A DNA stretch of 64,000 nt from Bradyrhizobium vignae (GTDB lineage Bacteria; Pseudomonadota; Alphaproteobacteria; Rhizobiales; Xanthobacteraceae): assembly GCF_004114425.1 (NCBI RefSeq), contig NZ_RDQF01000003.1, forward strand, positions 62,001-126,000, in the 5' to 3' direction. Positions 25,548 to 33,917 of the stretch are shown here, in pieces. Below the pieces are notes generated by a model. It was not told where the DNA came from and searched no databases. It was given only the letters and a program-made list of their open reading frames with translations. Position numbers and translations under genes: made by a program. The first letter of the stretch is position 1. Every line of letters starts with the position of its first letter.

Positions 25548-25775
25548 GTGCTGAACAAGTTCGGCCCCTCGGGCCATGGCGAAGCGCAGGTGCAGTATCT
25601 CGACGGCGATTTCCGCGTGATCTCGCCGGGGACCTTCGTGCGCTGCGCGATCACCGACACGCGAATCCCGCTCGACGAGCTGAAGTACTGGAGCGTGGAT
25701 TTGCAGGAGGCCTACGCCACGCCCGCCGCGGTGCTGCAGCGGCACTTTCCCGGAGCACTGAAGCCGCAGCCGTGA
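25548..25775 (+). CDS. DUF2093 domain protein
   Basis: 75 aa, matching the small alphaproteobacterial DUF2093 family: GEAQVQYLDGDFRVISPGTF, then CAITDTRIPLDELKYWSVD and QEAYATPAA. The start is GTG (MLNKFGPSGHG), the usual N-terminus. No signal or membrane segment. Role unknown; the conserved V-x-C-A-I-T pattern and YWSVD suggest a small folded domain. Confidence 0.88.
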   Translation: MLNKFGPSGHGEAQVQYLDGDFRVISPGTFVRCAITDTRIPLDELKYWSVDLQEAYATPAAVLQRHFPGALKPQP

Positions 25776-25791
25776 GGCCGCGCCCGCGCGC

Positions 25792-26088
25792 CTATTGTTG
25801 TTCAGCGCCATCCGTGCCGACGCAGGTCTTGATGAAGGCCTTCCTGGGCTCGCCGACGACCTTCTGATCAATCGCCTGCTTCAGGCAATCCACCCGCGCC
25901 TGCGCCATGCAGAGCTGGAGTTGGTCGCGCTTGTCCTGTCCTTTCAGGTTTGCCGTCGTGGCGAGACACGTCACGCGCTTGGTCGCGGGAACCGGCACGG
26001 TGGTGGGAGCAGCGGACGGCGTTTGTGCCAGCGCGGGCGCGATGATCAGACACACAAGGCTGGCGGCGGCCGCGGTCGGCAGTTTCAT
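25792..26088 (-). CDS. Small exported PsiF-like protein
   Basis: 98 aa. AGGAG seven bases before the ATG. The signal peptide MKLPTAAAASLVCLIIAPALA is followed by a mature domain with cysteines at regular spacing (VTCLATTANLKGQDKRDQLQ, then LCMAQARVDCLK and GEPRKAFIKTCVG). This resembles the PsiF repeat (C...A...KG..R..FM..C), a family named for phosphate-starvation induction. The match is weak and the function unknown. It converges on the DUF2093 gene. Confidence 0.72.
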   Translation of the reverse strand: MKLPTAAAASLVCLIIAPALAQTPSAAPTTVPVPATKRVTCLATTANLKGQDKRDQLQLCMAQARVDCLKQAIDQKVVGEPRKAFIKTCVGTDGAEQQ

Positions 26089-26336
26089 CGAATTCTCCTG
26101 ATCGTCCGAAGTGGATAGGAGTCTCGTGATGAATGTGGCCTGAATGTCAGGCATGTCGCGGCGAAGGGTGTGCCACCGTCCACTTCGAGGTGGGTCTCTC
26201 TCGCGCGCGAAACCGGCCCTTCGCACAACCCCCCGAGAATCAACCGATGCCTAAAATTGTCGCTGTCCGATTGGGCTACGTTTAATCCGTTGGCCTCACA
26301 GTTCTCGGGAAAAAGTGGCAATGTGCGGGGAAGCAG

Positions 26337-27662
26337 ATGGCGCGCCGGAGACTTTGCAGCCGCTCGGCTAATGCACCATGGAGCCGGTCATGTGGCTCCG
26401 TTCGTGAGCACGAACAGAGGGCCAGCCTGGTTCAACAATTCGTCCGCGACCAGTCGGGCAGCTATGTCGTCATTTCGGCGCTGCTTATGCCGGTCCTGGT
26501 CGGCACCGCAGGTCTCGGGACTGAAGTGGGATGGTGGTACTATAAACATAAGAACATGCAGAGCGCGGCCGATTCCGGCGCCGTCAGCGCTGCAACAGCG
26601 GCGGCTTCCGGCGCTGACCCCTTGTCCGAAGCGAAGGCAGTTGCGGCAAACTACGGTTACGCAGACGCGGCGAACAACGTCACGGTTACGTTGAATCAGC
26701 CGCCGAAAACAGGCAGTCATACGTCAGATCTGCAGGCAATCGAAGTCATCGTGAGTCAGCCGCAACAACGGCTGCTCTCGTCCTTGTTCGGCTCGGGTCC
26801 TGTCCTCATCACCGCGCGCGCGGTCGCCCTGCCCAACTCGGGGACAGGGTGCGTCCTTGCGCTCAACTCGAGCGCCAGCCCCGCGGTCAACGTGAGCGGC
26901 GGCAACCAGCTCAACCTGATCAAGTGCAACCTCTACAGCAACTCAGGCGCAAGCCCATCGCTCAATGTTGCAGGCAGTGCGTCGGTCTCCGCAAATCAGG
27001 TCGGAGTCGTCGGCGACGTCTCCGGGGCCAGCAGCATCACCGCGACCAATGGCGTCAAGACGCACATCATGCCGGTCGCCGACCCCTATGCGAATGTTTC
27101 TCCCCCTCTAGAGCCGAGCTGCACGAACGCCAAGATCACGGTCAACGCCAACGGAAAAACCAATTCCCTCGCTCCCGGCTGTTACACAGGCAGCATTACG
27201 GTCAATGCCGGCGCAACCCTGAATCTTAGTCCGGGCATTTATTATCTCGACGGGGCCAATCTGAGCGTCGCGGGAAACGCCACGATCACGGGCAGCGGCG
27301 TGACCCTGGTTTTTACGGGTTCGGGAAGCGATTGGGGGACCGCTTCAATCGGCAGCAATGCGATCATCGATTTGACGGCGCCAACCAGCGGCGCCACGAA
27401 AGGCATCGTCATGTACGGTGACCGCAATATGCCGGCCGGGACCTCCTTCAATCTGACGGGCGGCGGCACCCAGAACTTCGGCGGCGCCATCTACCTGCCA
27501 AAGGCCAACCTCAGCTTCAGCGGCGGCAACGGCACGAGCACGTCCTGCACCAAGATCATCGCCGATACGCTGACGTTTACCGGCACGTCGAACCTTCAGG
27601 TCAATTGTTCCTCGCTCGGCACCGCGACGATAGGGTCGCAAACCGCGCAACTCGTCGAATGA
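26337..27662 (+). CDS. TadG-like pilus/surface protein with Tad_N domain
   Basis: 441 aa. After a poorly conserved N-terminus comes a TadG-type segment: FVRDQSGSYVVISALLMPVL, a membrane helix, and GTEVGWWYYKHKNMQSAADS, typical of Flp/Tad pilus minor proteins. The remaining 330 residues are Gly/Ser/Thr/Asn-rich with repeating patterns such as SLNVAGSASVSANQVGVVGD and ITVNAGATLNLSPGIYYLDG, suggesting a secreted beta-helix. The only ATG available is 26337; the true start may be nearer the helix. The stop overlaps the next ATG (ATGA). Confidence 0.85.
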   Translation: MARRRLCSRSANAPWSRSCGSVREHEQRASLVQQFVRDQSGSYVVISALLMPVLVGTAGLGTEVGWWYYKHKNMQSAADSGAVSAATAAASGADPLSEAKAVAANYGYADAANNVTVTLNQPPKTGSHTSDLQAIEVIVSQPQQRLLSSLFGSGPVLITARAVALPNSGTGCVLALNSSASPAVNVSGGNQLNLIKCNLYSNSGASPSLNVAGSASVSANQVGVVGDVSGASSITATNGVKTHIMPVADPYANVSPPLEPSCTNAKITVNANGKTNSLAPGCYTGSITVNAGATLNLSPGIYYLDGANLSVAGNATITGSGVTLVFTGSGSDWGTASIGSNAIIDLTAPTSGATKGIVMYGDRNMPAGTSFNLTGGGTQNFGGAIYLPKANLSFSGGNGTSTSCTKIIADTLTFTGTSNLQVNCSSLGTATIGSQTAQLVE

Positions 27663-28177
27663 GATTGGGTCCGATGCAAATCCAGAGGTCCGTATCCGCG
27701 AGCCGTGATCGCCTGCTCAACGCTCTCAGGGGGCACTTGCGCGCTGCCGCCGCCGACAGCCGCGGCGTCGCGGCCGTCGAATTCGGCATCATGATCCCGT
27801 TGCTGTCGTTGATGGTCGTTTCGCTGACCGACATTGGACTCGCGCTCTATCGCAAGATGCAGGTTGAAGAGGCCGCACAGGCGGGGGCGCAGTATGCGAT
27901 CGTGCGCGGCTACGATGCGAGCGGCATCTCCGATGCCGTGACAAACGCCACCAATTCCACAGCCATTACCGCTTCACCTGCGCCGACCCAATTCTGCGGA
28001 TGTCCAACGAGTGCGGGAATTAGCGCCGTCAGTTGCGGGACGGTCTGCACCGGTGGCGCGCAGGCCGGAACATATACGACAGTCTCGGCGCGCGCGACGT
28101 ACTATACGCTCATCAACTATCAGATCGTGGCGACGACATACTCCTTTAGCGCCCAGTCCACCGCGAGGCTACAGTGA
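27659..28177 (+). CDS. TadE-like pilus assembly protein
   Basis: 172 aa. The signature AAADSRGVAAVEFGIMIPLLSLMVVSLTDIG is the TadE/TadF N-terminal helix with the G-x-A-x-V-E-F cleavage region, followed by ALYRKMQVEEAAQAGAQYAI. The C-terminal part has four cysteines in FCGCPTSAGISAVSCGTVCTGG and ends with Tyr/Thr-rich beta sequence. The start ATG overlaps the TadG stop; ATG 27674 is an alternative. It is the middle gene of a three-gene coupled operon. Confidence 0.86.
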   Translation: MRLGPMQIQRSVSASRDRLLNALRGHLRAAAADSRGVAAVEFGIMIPLLSLMVVSLTDIGLALYRKMQVEEAAQAGAQYAIVRGYDASGISDAVTNATNSTAITASPAPTQFCGCPTSAGISAVSCGTVCTGGAQAGTYTTVSARATYYTLINYQIVATTYSFSAQSTARLQ

Positions 28178-28551
28178 AACTCACAGCGCTGTGGCACGAC
28201 GATCGGGGCGCGTCGGCGCTGGAATTTGCCCTGACCGCTCCCGCGTTCTTCCTGTTCATCTTTGGGATCATCGAATTCGGATTGTTGTTCTGGACTCAGC
28301 TCGGGCTTCAGCACGGGGCCGAAATGGCGGCGCGCTGCGCAACGGTCAACAGCACGCTGTGCCCGAGCGGCAGCGCGATCACCAACTACGCGGCCCAGCA
28401 GGCGTTCGGCCTCACGCTTCCGGCGGGGACATTCACCTATTCCGCGCTGACATGCGGCAACCAGGTCAGCGCGAGCTACGCATTCGAGTTTCCGCAGATC
28501 CTCAATCTCTCGCCGGTGATGCTGACCGCTCAGGCGTGCTTTCCGAGCTGA
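28174..28551 (+). CDS. TadE-like pilus assembly protein (second copy)
   Basis: 125 aa starting at GTG, which overlaps the preceding stop (GTGA). RGASALEFALTAPAFFLFIFGIIEFGLLFW is the TadE helix with the E in the fifth-position context; QLGLQHGAEMAARCATVN follows. Cysteines are at CATVNSTLC, TCGNQ and the penultimate region ACFPS. No tad secretion ATPase, prepilin peptidase or secretin genes lie in the window, so this operon must rely on machinery encoded elsewhere. Confidence 0.86.
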   Translation: MKLTALWHDDRGASALEFALTAPAFFLFIFGIIEFGLLFWTQLGLQHGAEMAARCATVNSTLCPSGSAITNYAAQQAFGLTLPAGTFTYSALTCGNQVSASYAFEFPQILNLSPVMLTAQACFPS

Positions 28552-28888
28552 ACTCGCAGCGATTTGCCGCTCCGCGTTGCATCGAGCAGTGCGTGCACTC
28601 CTTGGTGAGTCATTTCGCGCTGTGGTTGGATTCTTTGTTGCGGTTCGGCGCCCTTAAGTTGTTTGACGAAGTCTTGGTGAAACAAAGGGCTGCTACAATG
28701 CACGTTAGGTAATTGGCCCTGTTCTTTTTATCGCACGGACGATCAAGTCAACCAAACAGCCATCGAGCTTTGGAATTGGCGCGGTCTGTGAACGGGCTCA
28801 TAACGAAGAGCCATCCGACGGGCTACGATCACCTCGAAAATTTGCGGTGGAATTTCTGTAATTCGAAAATCAATCGATGGGGGTGATC
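28552..28888. other. Intergenic stretch after the Tad operon
   Basis: No gene, hairpin with a T-run, or recognisable repeat was found here. Its base composition is visibly more AT-rich than the surroundings (for example GTTCTTTTTATCG and GGAATTTCTGTAATTCG), which would fit a promoter region for the small gene downstream, but no clear -35/-10 pair can be defended. Confidence 0.5.
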
Positions 28889-29074
28889 ATGCCCGCCATT
28901 TTCGACCTGCTCTATCGTGAATATTGCCGGGCCCGTCTCGCTGAAATGCGCAATCAGCTTCTGATCGCAGCTGAACGCTCTGAGACTCTCGAAGCGGATC
29001 ATCATCCTGCAAAGCGGGATGACGATGAGAGAACGGATGCACACCGCGAGGCTGGTCACAGCATGCCGAATTGA
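28889..29074 (+). CDS. Small cytoplasmic hypothetical protein, 61 aa
   Basis: The ATG follows GGGGGTGATC, a strong Shine-Dalgarno at the right distance, which is why this start is preferred to the one four codons earlier. The first half is helical and amphipathic (MPAIFDLLYREYCRARLAEM, RNQLLIAAERSE); the second half is charged and His/Asp-rich (ADHHPAKRDDDERTDAHRE). No known family is recognised. Confidence 0.65.
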   Translation: MPAIFDLLYREYCRARLAEMRNQLLIAAERSETLEADHHPAKRDDDERTDAHREAGHSMPN

Positions 29075-29145
29075 AGCGGCCCAAGACCGGCGATCACTCC
29101 CGCGCAGCAATGACCAAGCGATTGGCAACAGTTTGGGAGGCAGCA

Positions 29146-29232
29146 ATGAATACACCCGAGTCCTATACCGTCATCGTGGCCTGCGTCTCGTGCCTCACCA
29201 TTATCGGAATGATGGCAGTCGGGGCGTGGTGA
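29146..29232 (+). CDS. 28-aa transmembrane microprotein
   Basis: Start with GGGAGG six bases before the ATG. The product begins MNTPESYTVIVACVSCLTII and ends GMMAVGAW, essentially one hydrophobic helix with a CVSC motif. It lies 71 bases beyond the preceding small gene. The strong ribosome site and clean helix make translation plausible; it would belong to the class of single-pass membrane peptides. Confidence 0.55.
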   Translation: MNTPESYTVIVACVSCLTIIGMMAVGAW

Positions 29233-29619
29233 GCATGCCGCCTCGCCGCACTGCAGACGTGGCTCTGACTTTCACATGAGCACAGCCGCCACGTCGCCTG
29301 ACTGCGGCGGCTGCGCTTCGGATCCGGATCTCAGCCTCCAGGCGGGGTATACGAAGAACGCAGCTTCGCCGCTTCTGGCATGTTCTCCTCTGAACTTTGG
29401 CAATGACTCTCGATGCCGTTCCGAACGGGTCGTTACGGCCGCTGCACCTGATGTGATGAAAGATACGTTGCCCGCCGTGGGCATTTAACGCCGCCGATGA
29501 TTGCCGGGAGTTCGGCACGTCCCGGTGACGGCTCTCATGCGAGGCTACATCAACTTCCGAACGTGCGGAAGAGGATTCGCCAGCCGCGACGTTTCGCGTT
29601 TCGGGCTAAGGCACAGACC
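29233..29619. other. Intergenic stretch between microprotein and lpxK
   Basis: An open frame at 29276-29488 has no ribosome site and no protein-like pattern, so it is not called. No repeat family seen elsewhere in the window and no terminator with a T-run was found for either flanking unit. Confidence 0.45.
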
Positions 29620-30636
29620 TCAACGCGAGCTGAACCGCCGCTCGCGCGCCTTGTACAGATGATAGCTGATCAATTCCCGCAGCTTTGCCGGTTCATCGAA
29701 TTCGAGCTGAACGGCAAACGGCACGATGCCATCAGGCACGCCTTCGCGGCCGCGCAGGCGTGCAAGGTCCTTCTCCGTCGTCACCAGCGTGAGCTGCTCG
29801 CGCCGCGCTTCCGCTACGAGCGCCGCGATCTCGTCTTGCGAAAACACGTGGTGGTCGGCGAAAGCGCGCGCGTGCGCGACCTCGATGCCGCTCGCACGCA
29901 GAGTGCGGAAGAAGCGGTCGGGATCACCGATGCCGGCGAAGGCGAAGACCCGCTTTCCGAGCAGCTGCGTGAGCGATGCCGTAACCGGCTTCAGCCGCGC
30001 GCGCAGCTCGGGCTTGTCGCGCTTGGCAAGCTCGGCCGCGACATCGTTGGCAGCACGGCCATCGCCGATCAGCACCAGCGCGTCGGTGCGCGCGAGCTGC
30101 GCCTGCAGCGGCGCGCGCAGGGGGCCTGCGGGAAACACCCTGCCGTTGCCGAGGCCGCGCTCGCTGTCGATCACGATCAGGGAGGCGTCCTTGAACAGAC
30201 CAGGATTCTGGAAACCATCATCCATCAGGATCACGGTGGCGCCCTGCGACTTCGCGAGCGCGACGCCGTCGAGACGGTCGCGCGCGACTGCGACCGGGAC
30301 GTCGCTCGCCATCATCAGGGGCTCGTCGCCGACGTCGGTTGCGGTGTGACGTGCGCGGTCGACCGTGACCGGGCCCTTCAGGCGTCCGCCATAGCCGCGG
30401 CTGATCACGACCGGCGTCTCGCCGAGCTCGCGCAAGAGCTTGGTCAACGCCAGCACGGTCGGCGTCTTGCCGGCGCCGCCGACATGGTAGTTGCCGACGC
30501 AGATCACGGGGATGCCGGCATCCACGCCCGTGCGCTGCATGCGCCGTGCGGTGATGGCGCCGTAGAGCACACCCAGGGGAGAAAGGACATGCGAAAGCGG
30601 GGAACGCGGCCGGTACCAGAAGGCCGGCTCACGCAT
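29620..30636 (-). CDS. lpxK: Tetraacyldisaccharide 4'-kinase
   Basis: 338 aa inner-membrane enzyme that phosphorylates the 4' position of the lipid A disaccharide. N-terminus REPAFWYRPRSPLSHVLSPLG, then the P-loop in ICVGNYHVGGAGKTPT (46-60), VISRGYGGRLKGPV, DDGFQNPGLFKD with the catalytic Asp region, and LVTTEKDLARLR. The ATG lies inside the waaA 3' end (8-base overlap), so it is translated coupled to waaA. Confidence 0.94.
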   Translation of the reverse strand: MREPAFWYRPRSPLSHVLSPLGVLYGAITARRMQRTGVDAGIPVICVGNYHVGGAGKTPTVLALTKLLRELGETPVVISRGYGGRLKGPVTVDRARHTATDVGDEPLMMASDVPVAVARDRLDGVALAKSQGATVILMDDGFQNPGLFKDASLIVIDSERGLGNGRVFPAGPLRAPLQAQLARTDALVLIGDGRAANDVAAELAKRDKPELRARLKPVTASLTQLLGKRVFAFAGIGDPDRFFRTLRASGIEVAHARAFADHHVFSQDEIAALVAEARREQLTLVTTEKDLARLRGREGVPDGIVPFAVQLEFDEPAKLRELISYHLYKARERRFSSR

Positions 30637-31933
30637 TGGCGGCTCCCATCTCGATCCGCAACTGCAACAGATACGGCTCGAGCGCGGCCATGGTGCGATC
30701 GAGCGCACCGCCAAGCTGCTCGACCACGCCCGAGGCTGCGCGTTGCATCTTGTCGCGCACGGTCGGCTCGGCCAGAAGCTGTCCGAGCTGCTTGACCAAC
30801 GCCTCCTGCGTGTCGGCCTGCCGTGCCCCGCCGCTCGCATCGAGCGCCTCATAGACATCGGCGAAGTTGAACACGTGCGGACCATGGACGATCGCGCCGC
30901 CAAGCTTGATCGCTTCGATCGGATTCTGGCCGCCATGGTGGATCAGCGATCCGCCCATGAACACGATTCCCGAGAGCCGATAGAACAGCCCGAGCTCGCC
31001 CATGGTGTCGGCGACATAGACGTCGGTCGTCGCCGTCGGCAGCTCCTCGCGCGAGCGCAATGCCGGTTTCAGGCCCGAGGCCGTGATCAGGCCTGCGATC
31101 GAGGAGCCGCGATCCGGATGCCGCGGCACGATCACGGTGAGAAGCTGCGGGAAGAAACCGACGAGACTGCGATGCGCCGCCACCAGCATCTCGTCCTCGC
31201 CCGGATGGGTCGAGGCCGCGACGATGATCGGCCTGCCGCGCGTCATCGCCATCAGCCGTTCGAGCTTGGCCTGATCGGCCGGCGGCGCCGGCACGTCGAG
31301 CTTGAGATTGCCCGTGGTGACGACGTCGCGGCCGCCGAGCGCGGAGAAGCGCTCCGCATCGATCTTCGACTGCGCAAGACAAATGTCGAACCGCGACAGC
31401 AGCGCCGAGATGGTTCCGTGCATGCGCCGCCAGCGCGGGAAAGAACGCGGCGACATCCGCCCGTTGATCAGCACCATCGGCACCCGACGCGCCGCGCCGG
31501 CGAGGATCAGGTTCGGCCACAGATCGGATTCGATGAACAGCGCCAGCGACGGCTTCCAGTGATCGAGGAAGCGCGCGACATAGCGCGGCGAGTCATACGG
31601 CACGTATTGATGGATGACATCGGGCGGAAAGCGCTTTGCCACCACCGCCGCCGAGGTGACCGTGCCCGAGGTGAGCAGGATACGCAGGTTGAGATCGCGC
31701 AGGCGCTCGATCAGCGCCGCCGCGGCCAGCACCTCGCCGACGCTGGCGCCGTGAATCCAGACCAGCGGGCCATGCGGCCGCACGTCGCGGGACAGGCCAC
31801 GCCGCTCGCCGACCCGCGCGGGATCCTCCTTGCCCTGCTTCAGCCGCCGCTTGATCAGCGCAGGCGCGAGCGGCACCAGGCCGCTAGCCAGGCGCCGATA
31901 CATCCGCAGCGTCATCGGCAGCGAACTAGGCAT
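30629..31933 (-). CDS. waaA: 3-deoxy-D-manno-octulosonic acid (Kdo) transferase
   Basis: 434 aa GT30 glycosyltransferase that adds Kdo to lipid IVA. N-terminal GPLVWIHGASVGEVLAAAAL, then LLTSGTVTSAAVVAKRFP and HQYVPYDSPRYVARFLDHWK, LVLINGRMSPRSFP, VVAASTHPGEDEMLV and near the C-terminus FMGGSLIHHGGQNPIEA for nucleotide-sugar binding. The ATG overlaps the stop of the acyltransferase-like gene (ATGCCTAG). Confidence 0.95.
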   Translation of the reverse strand: MPSSLPMTLRMYRRLASGLVPLAPALIKRRLKQGKEDPARVGERRGLSRDVRPHGPLVWIHGASVGEVLAAAALIERLRDLNLRILLTSGTVTSAAVVAKRFPPDVIHQYVPYDSPRYVARFLDHWKPSLALFIESDLWPNLILAGAARRVPMVLINGRMSPRSFPRWRRMHGTISALLSRFDICLAQSKIDAERFSALGGRDVVTTGNLKLDVPAPPADQAKLERLMAMTRGRPIIVAASTHPGEDEMLVAAHRSLVGFFPQLLTVIVPRHPDRGSSIAGLITASGLKPALRSREELPTATTDVYVADTMGELGLFYRLSGIVFMGGSLIHHGGQNPIEAIKLGGAIVHGPHVFNFADVYEALDASGGARQADTQEALVKQLGQLLAEPTVRDKMQRAASGVVEQLGGALDRTMAALEPYLLQLRIEMGAANA

Positions 31934-32639
31934 CTTCAGGTCCCGGGCGGCCGAGCTGCGCATAGGCGCGGCGGGTCGCCTCGTTCAACGTGTCTTCCAG
32001 CTCCTGCCGCAGCGCTTCCATCGTGGCGGCGTCGGCATCTGCGGGAACGTGGATTTCCTTGATGCCGACCAATGCGCCCCGCCCGAATGGCAGATTGATG
32101 GTGGTGCGGTCCCAGTTCTTGAGCCGGACGAAGCGGCTGGTCGCCATCGCGAAAGGCATGATCGGCCGTCCCGATTCCCGTGCCAGCATGATGATGCCGA
32201 GCCCGGCCACGCGCGAACGCTTGGGGACATCGGCGGTCAGCGCGACATTACAACCGTCCTGGAGCGTCCGCACCATTTCCTTGAAAGCGCCGACCCCGCC
32301 CTTGCGGTGGAAAGCCCCGCCATGATCGCCGGAACCCCTGATCGTGCCGATGCCTAGCCGCTCGGCGGCGATGGCGTTGAACTCGCCGTCGCGATGCCGG
32401 GAGATCAGGACCCTGGCCTTGTAGCGGTCCTTGTTCTTGATGAACGGGGTGAGGAAGTGCTGGCCGTGCCAGAAGGCGAAGATCGCCGGGATCTGCGGTT
32501 CGACGCGTTCATAGACATCCGGCGGATCGAACGTGAACCTGTTGGTCCGCCAGACAAAGCGCAGATATTCGGCCGCCAGGACCCCGACGGCACGCTGAAC
32601 GAAGCTGCTTCGCAGCGTATTGCGAAGCAGTTTCTTCAA
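31926..32639 (-). CDS. DUF374 lysophospholipid acyltransferase family protein
   Basis: 237 aa. AIFAFWHGQHFLTPF and VLISRHRDGEFNAIAAERLG, then TIRGSGDHGGAFHRKGGVGA and ADVPKRSRVAGLGIIMLARE, are the signature of DUF374 proteins, distant LPLAT relatives almost always encoded with waaA. Probably a membrane-associated acyltransferase of lipid A assembly; the acyl acceptor is not established. Its start overlaps the DUF4170 stop (ATGA) and its end overlaps waaA. Confidence 0.9.
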   Translation of the reverse strand: MKKLLRNTLRSSFVQRAVGVLAAEYLRFVWRTNRFTFDPPDVYERVEPQIPAIFAFWHGQHFLTPFIKNKDRYKARVLISRHRDGEFNAIAAERLGIGTIRGSGDHGGAFHRKGGVGAFKEMVRTLQDGCNVALTADVPKRSRVAGLGIIMLARESGRPIMPFAMATSRFVRLKNWDRTTINLPFGRGALVGIKEIHVPADADAATMEALRQELEDTLNEATRRAYAQLGRPGPEDA

Positions 32640-32878
32640 CGTGCCGGTTCTTGATTCGGATCGAGCAGCCGATGCAGGTGCACGATGAAATAGCGCATCT
32701 GCGCATTGTCGACCGTGCTCTGCGCCTTGGCCCGCCAGGCAGCGTGGGCGGTGGCATAGTTCGGATAGAGGCCGACGATGTCGACCTCGTCCAGATTCTT
32801 GAAGGTGTTGTGGTCGAGATCGACGAGCTCGCCGCCGATGACGAGGTGAAGCAGTTGTTGCGGGGCACTATCTGGCAT
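32636..32878 (-). CDS. DUF4170 small protein
   Basis: 80 aa. Core LLHLVIGGELVDLDHNTFKN, then VDIVGLYPNYATAHAAWRAK and RYFIVHLHRLL, as in the alphaproteobacterial DUF4170 family. The start used (MPDSAPQQ) is ten codons inside a longer frame. First gene of the DUF4170-DUF374-waaA-lpxK unit, in which every junction overlaps. Confidence 0.87.
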   Translation of the reverse strand: MPDSAPQQLLHLVIGGELVDLDHNTFKNLDEVDIVGLYPNYATAHAAWRAKAQSTVDNAQMRYFIVHLHRLLDPNQEPAR

Positions 32879-32939
32879 GAGTTCTGTTCCTAACGGGCTG
32901 CCCGGCAAAGCAGTGTTCGAGAAGCACGACGAAAGCGCT

Positions 32940-33746
32940 TTAGGCTAAGGGACGGTTGCGAAAATGCGCGACAATGCCCGCATGACGATCGCGTCCCGCT
33001 GCCACCAGCACCCCGTGCGCCACTTCCCGGCGGTTATAGAGGATGGGTTCTCCGGAGAGGTCGCTCATCCTACCATCCGCTTCCTGCACGATCAAATCGG
33101 CCGCGGCAAGATCCCAATCATGGCTGTTGCCCCCCGCAAAAGCCGCATCCAGCGCGCCGTGGGCGACCCGGCACAGCCGCAGCGCGAGCGAGCCGATTCG
33201 CCGGTGCAGCTTGATCTCGCCGAGTGACGGCTTCAGCCGCTCGACCAGGGGCTTCGGGCCGGCGACGCGGGCGAAGTCGAGCTCGGATCCGCCCGTCGCC
33301 CGCACCGGCTTGTCGTTCAGCGTCGTGCTCTGGCCGCGCACCGCGAAGAAGAACTCGTCGGTCGCCGGCGCGAACACCGCGGCCAGCACCGGCGCGGCGT
33401 CCTCCACCAGCGCGACGCTGACGCACCATTCGTCGTGCCCGCCGAGATAATTGCGGGTGCCGTCGATGGGATCGACGATCCAAGTCAGCCGCCGCGACAG
33501 CCGCACCGCGTCGTCAGCGCTCTCCTCGGACAGCCAGCCATAGTCGGGAGTGGCAGCGCGCAGGCGCGTTTCGAGCAGATCATTGACCGCGATATCGGCT
33601 TCCGACACCGGCGAGGACGCGCCCTTGATCCACTTCCTCAGCTCGGTGCGGAACATCGACTGCGCGAGCGCGCCCGCGTCCCGCACCGTGTCCTTCAGCA
33701 GCACCGCATCGCGGGTCAGGATGGACTTGTCGAGAACAGGCGTCAT
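32940..33746 (-). CDS. CysQ-like 3'(2'),5'-bisphosphate nucleotidase / inositol monophosphatase family
   Basis: 268 aa Mg-dependent phosphatase. Motif 1 residues EES (74-76), motif 2 WIVDPIDGTRNY (89-100, metal ligands D92 and D95), motif 3 SHDWDLAAADLIVQEADG. Short helical N-terminus without a signal. In this genomic setting, upstream of the Kdo operon and beside pmbA, a role in PAP recycling (CysQ) is the usual annotation; inositol-phosphate activity cannot be excluded. Confidence 0.88.
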   Translation of the reverse strand: MTPVLDKSILTRDAVLLKDTVRDAGALAQSMFRTELRKWIKGASSPVSEADIAVNDLLETRLRAATPDYGWLSEESADDAVRLSRRLTWIVDPIDGTRNYLGGHDEWCVSVALVEDAAPVLAAVFAPATDEFFFAVRGQSTTLNDKPVRATGGSELDFARVAGPKPLVERLKPSLGEIKLHRRIGSLALRLCRVAHGALDAAFAGGNSHDWDLAAADLIVQEADGRMSDLSGEPILYNRREVAHGVLVAAGRDRHAGIVAHFRNRPLA

Positions 33747-33775
33747 CGGGTCAACCGAGCCCGCATGCGAAGACC

Positions 33776-33897
33776 ACCTCTCCCCATCGGGCAGAGGTCG
33801 ATTTGCGCAGCAAATCGGGTGAGAGGGCGCAGGTCCCGCGAGAGAGCGGTCCCCTCACCCGCGCCTTCGGCGCGACCTCTCCCCATGGGAGAGGTGA
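33776..33897. repeat. Palindromic repeat (CCTCTCCCC...GGGAGAGGTGA type)
   Basis: Contains ACCTCTCCCCATCGGGCAGA and the complementary end CTCTCCCCATGGGAGAGGTG, with inner hairpins GATTTGCGCAGCAAATC and GCGCCTTCGGCGCG. It sits between two same-strand genes (cysQ-like and pmbA); sequences of this kind are common between genes in Bradyrhizobium relatives. Confidence 0.75.
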
Positions 33898-33917
33898 GCC
33901 AAGCAGCGTCTGCTCGG

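Noticed and set aside
29276..29488. 70-codon plus-strand frame before lpxK
   Set aside because: No Shine-Dalgarno and no family resemblance; composition looks random.
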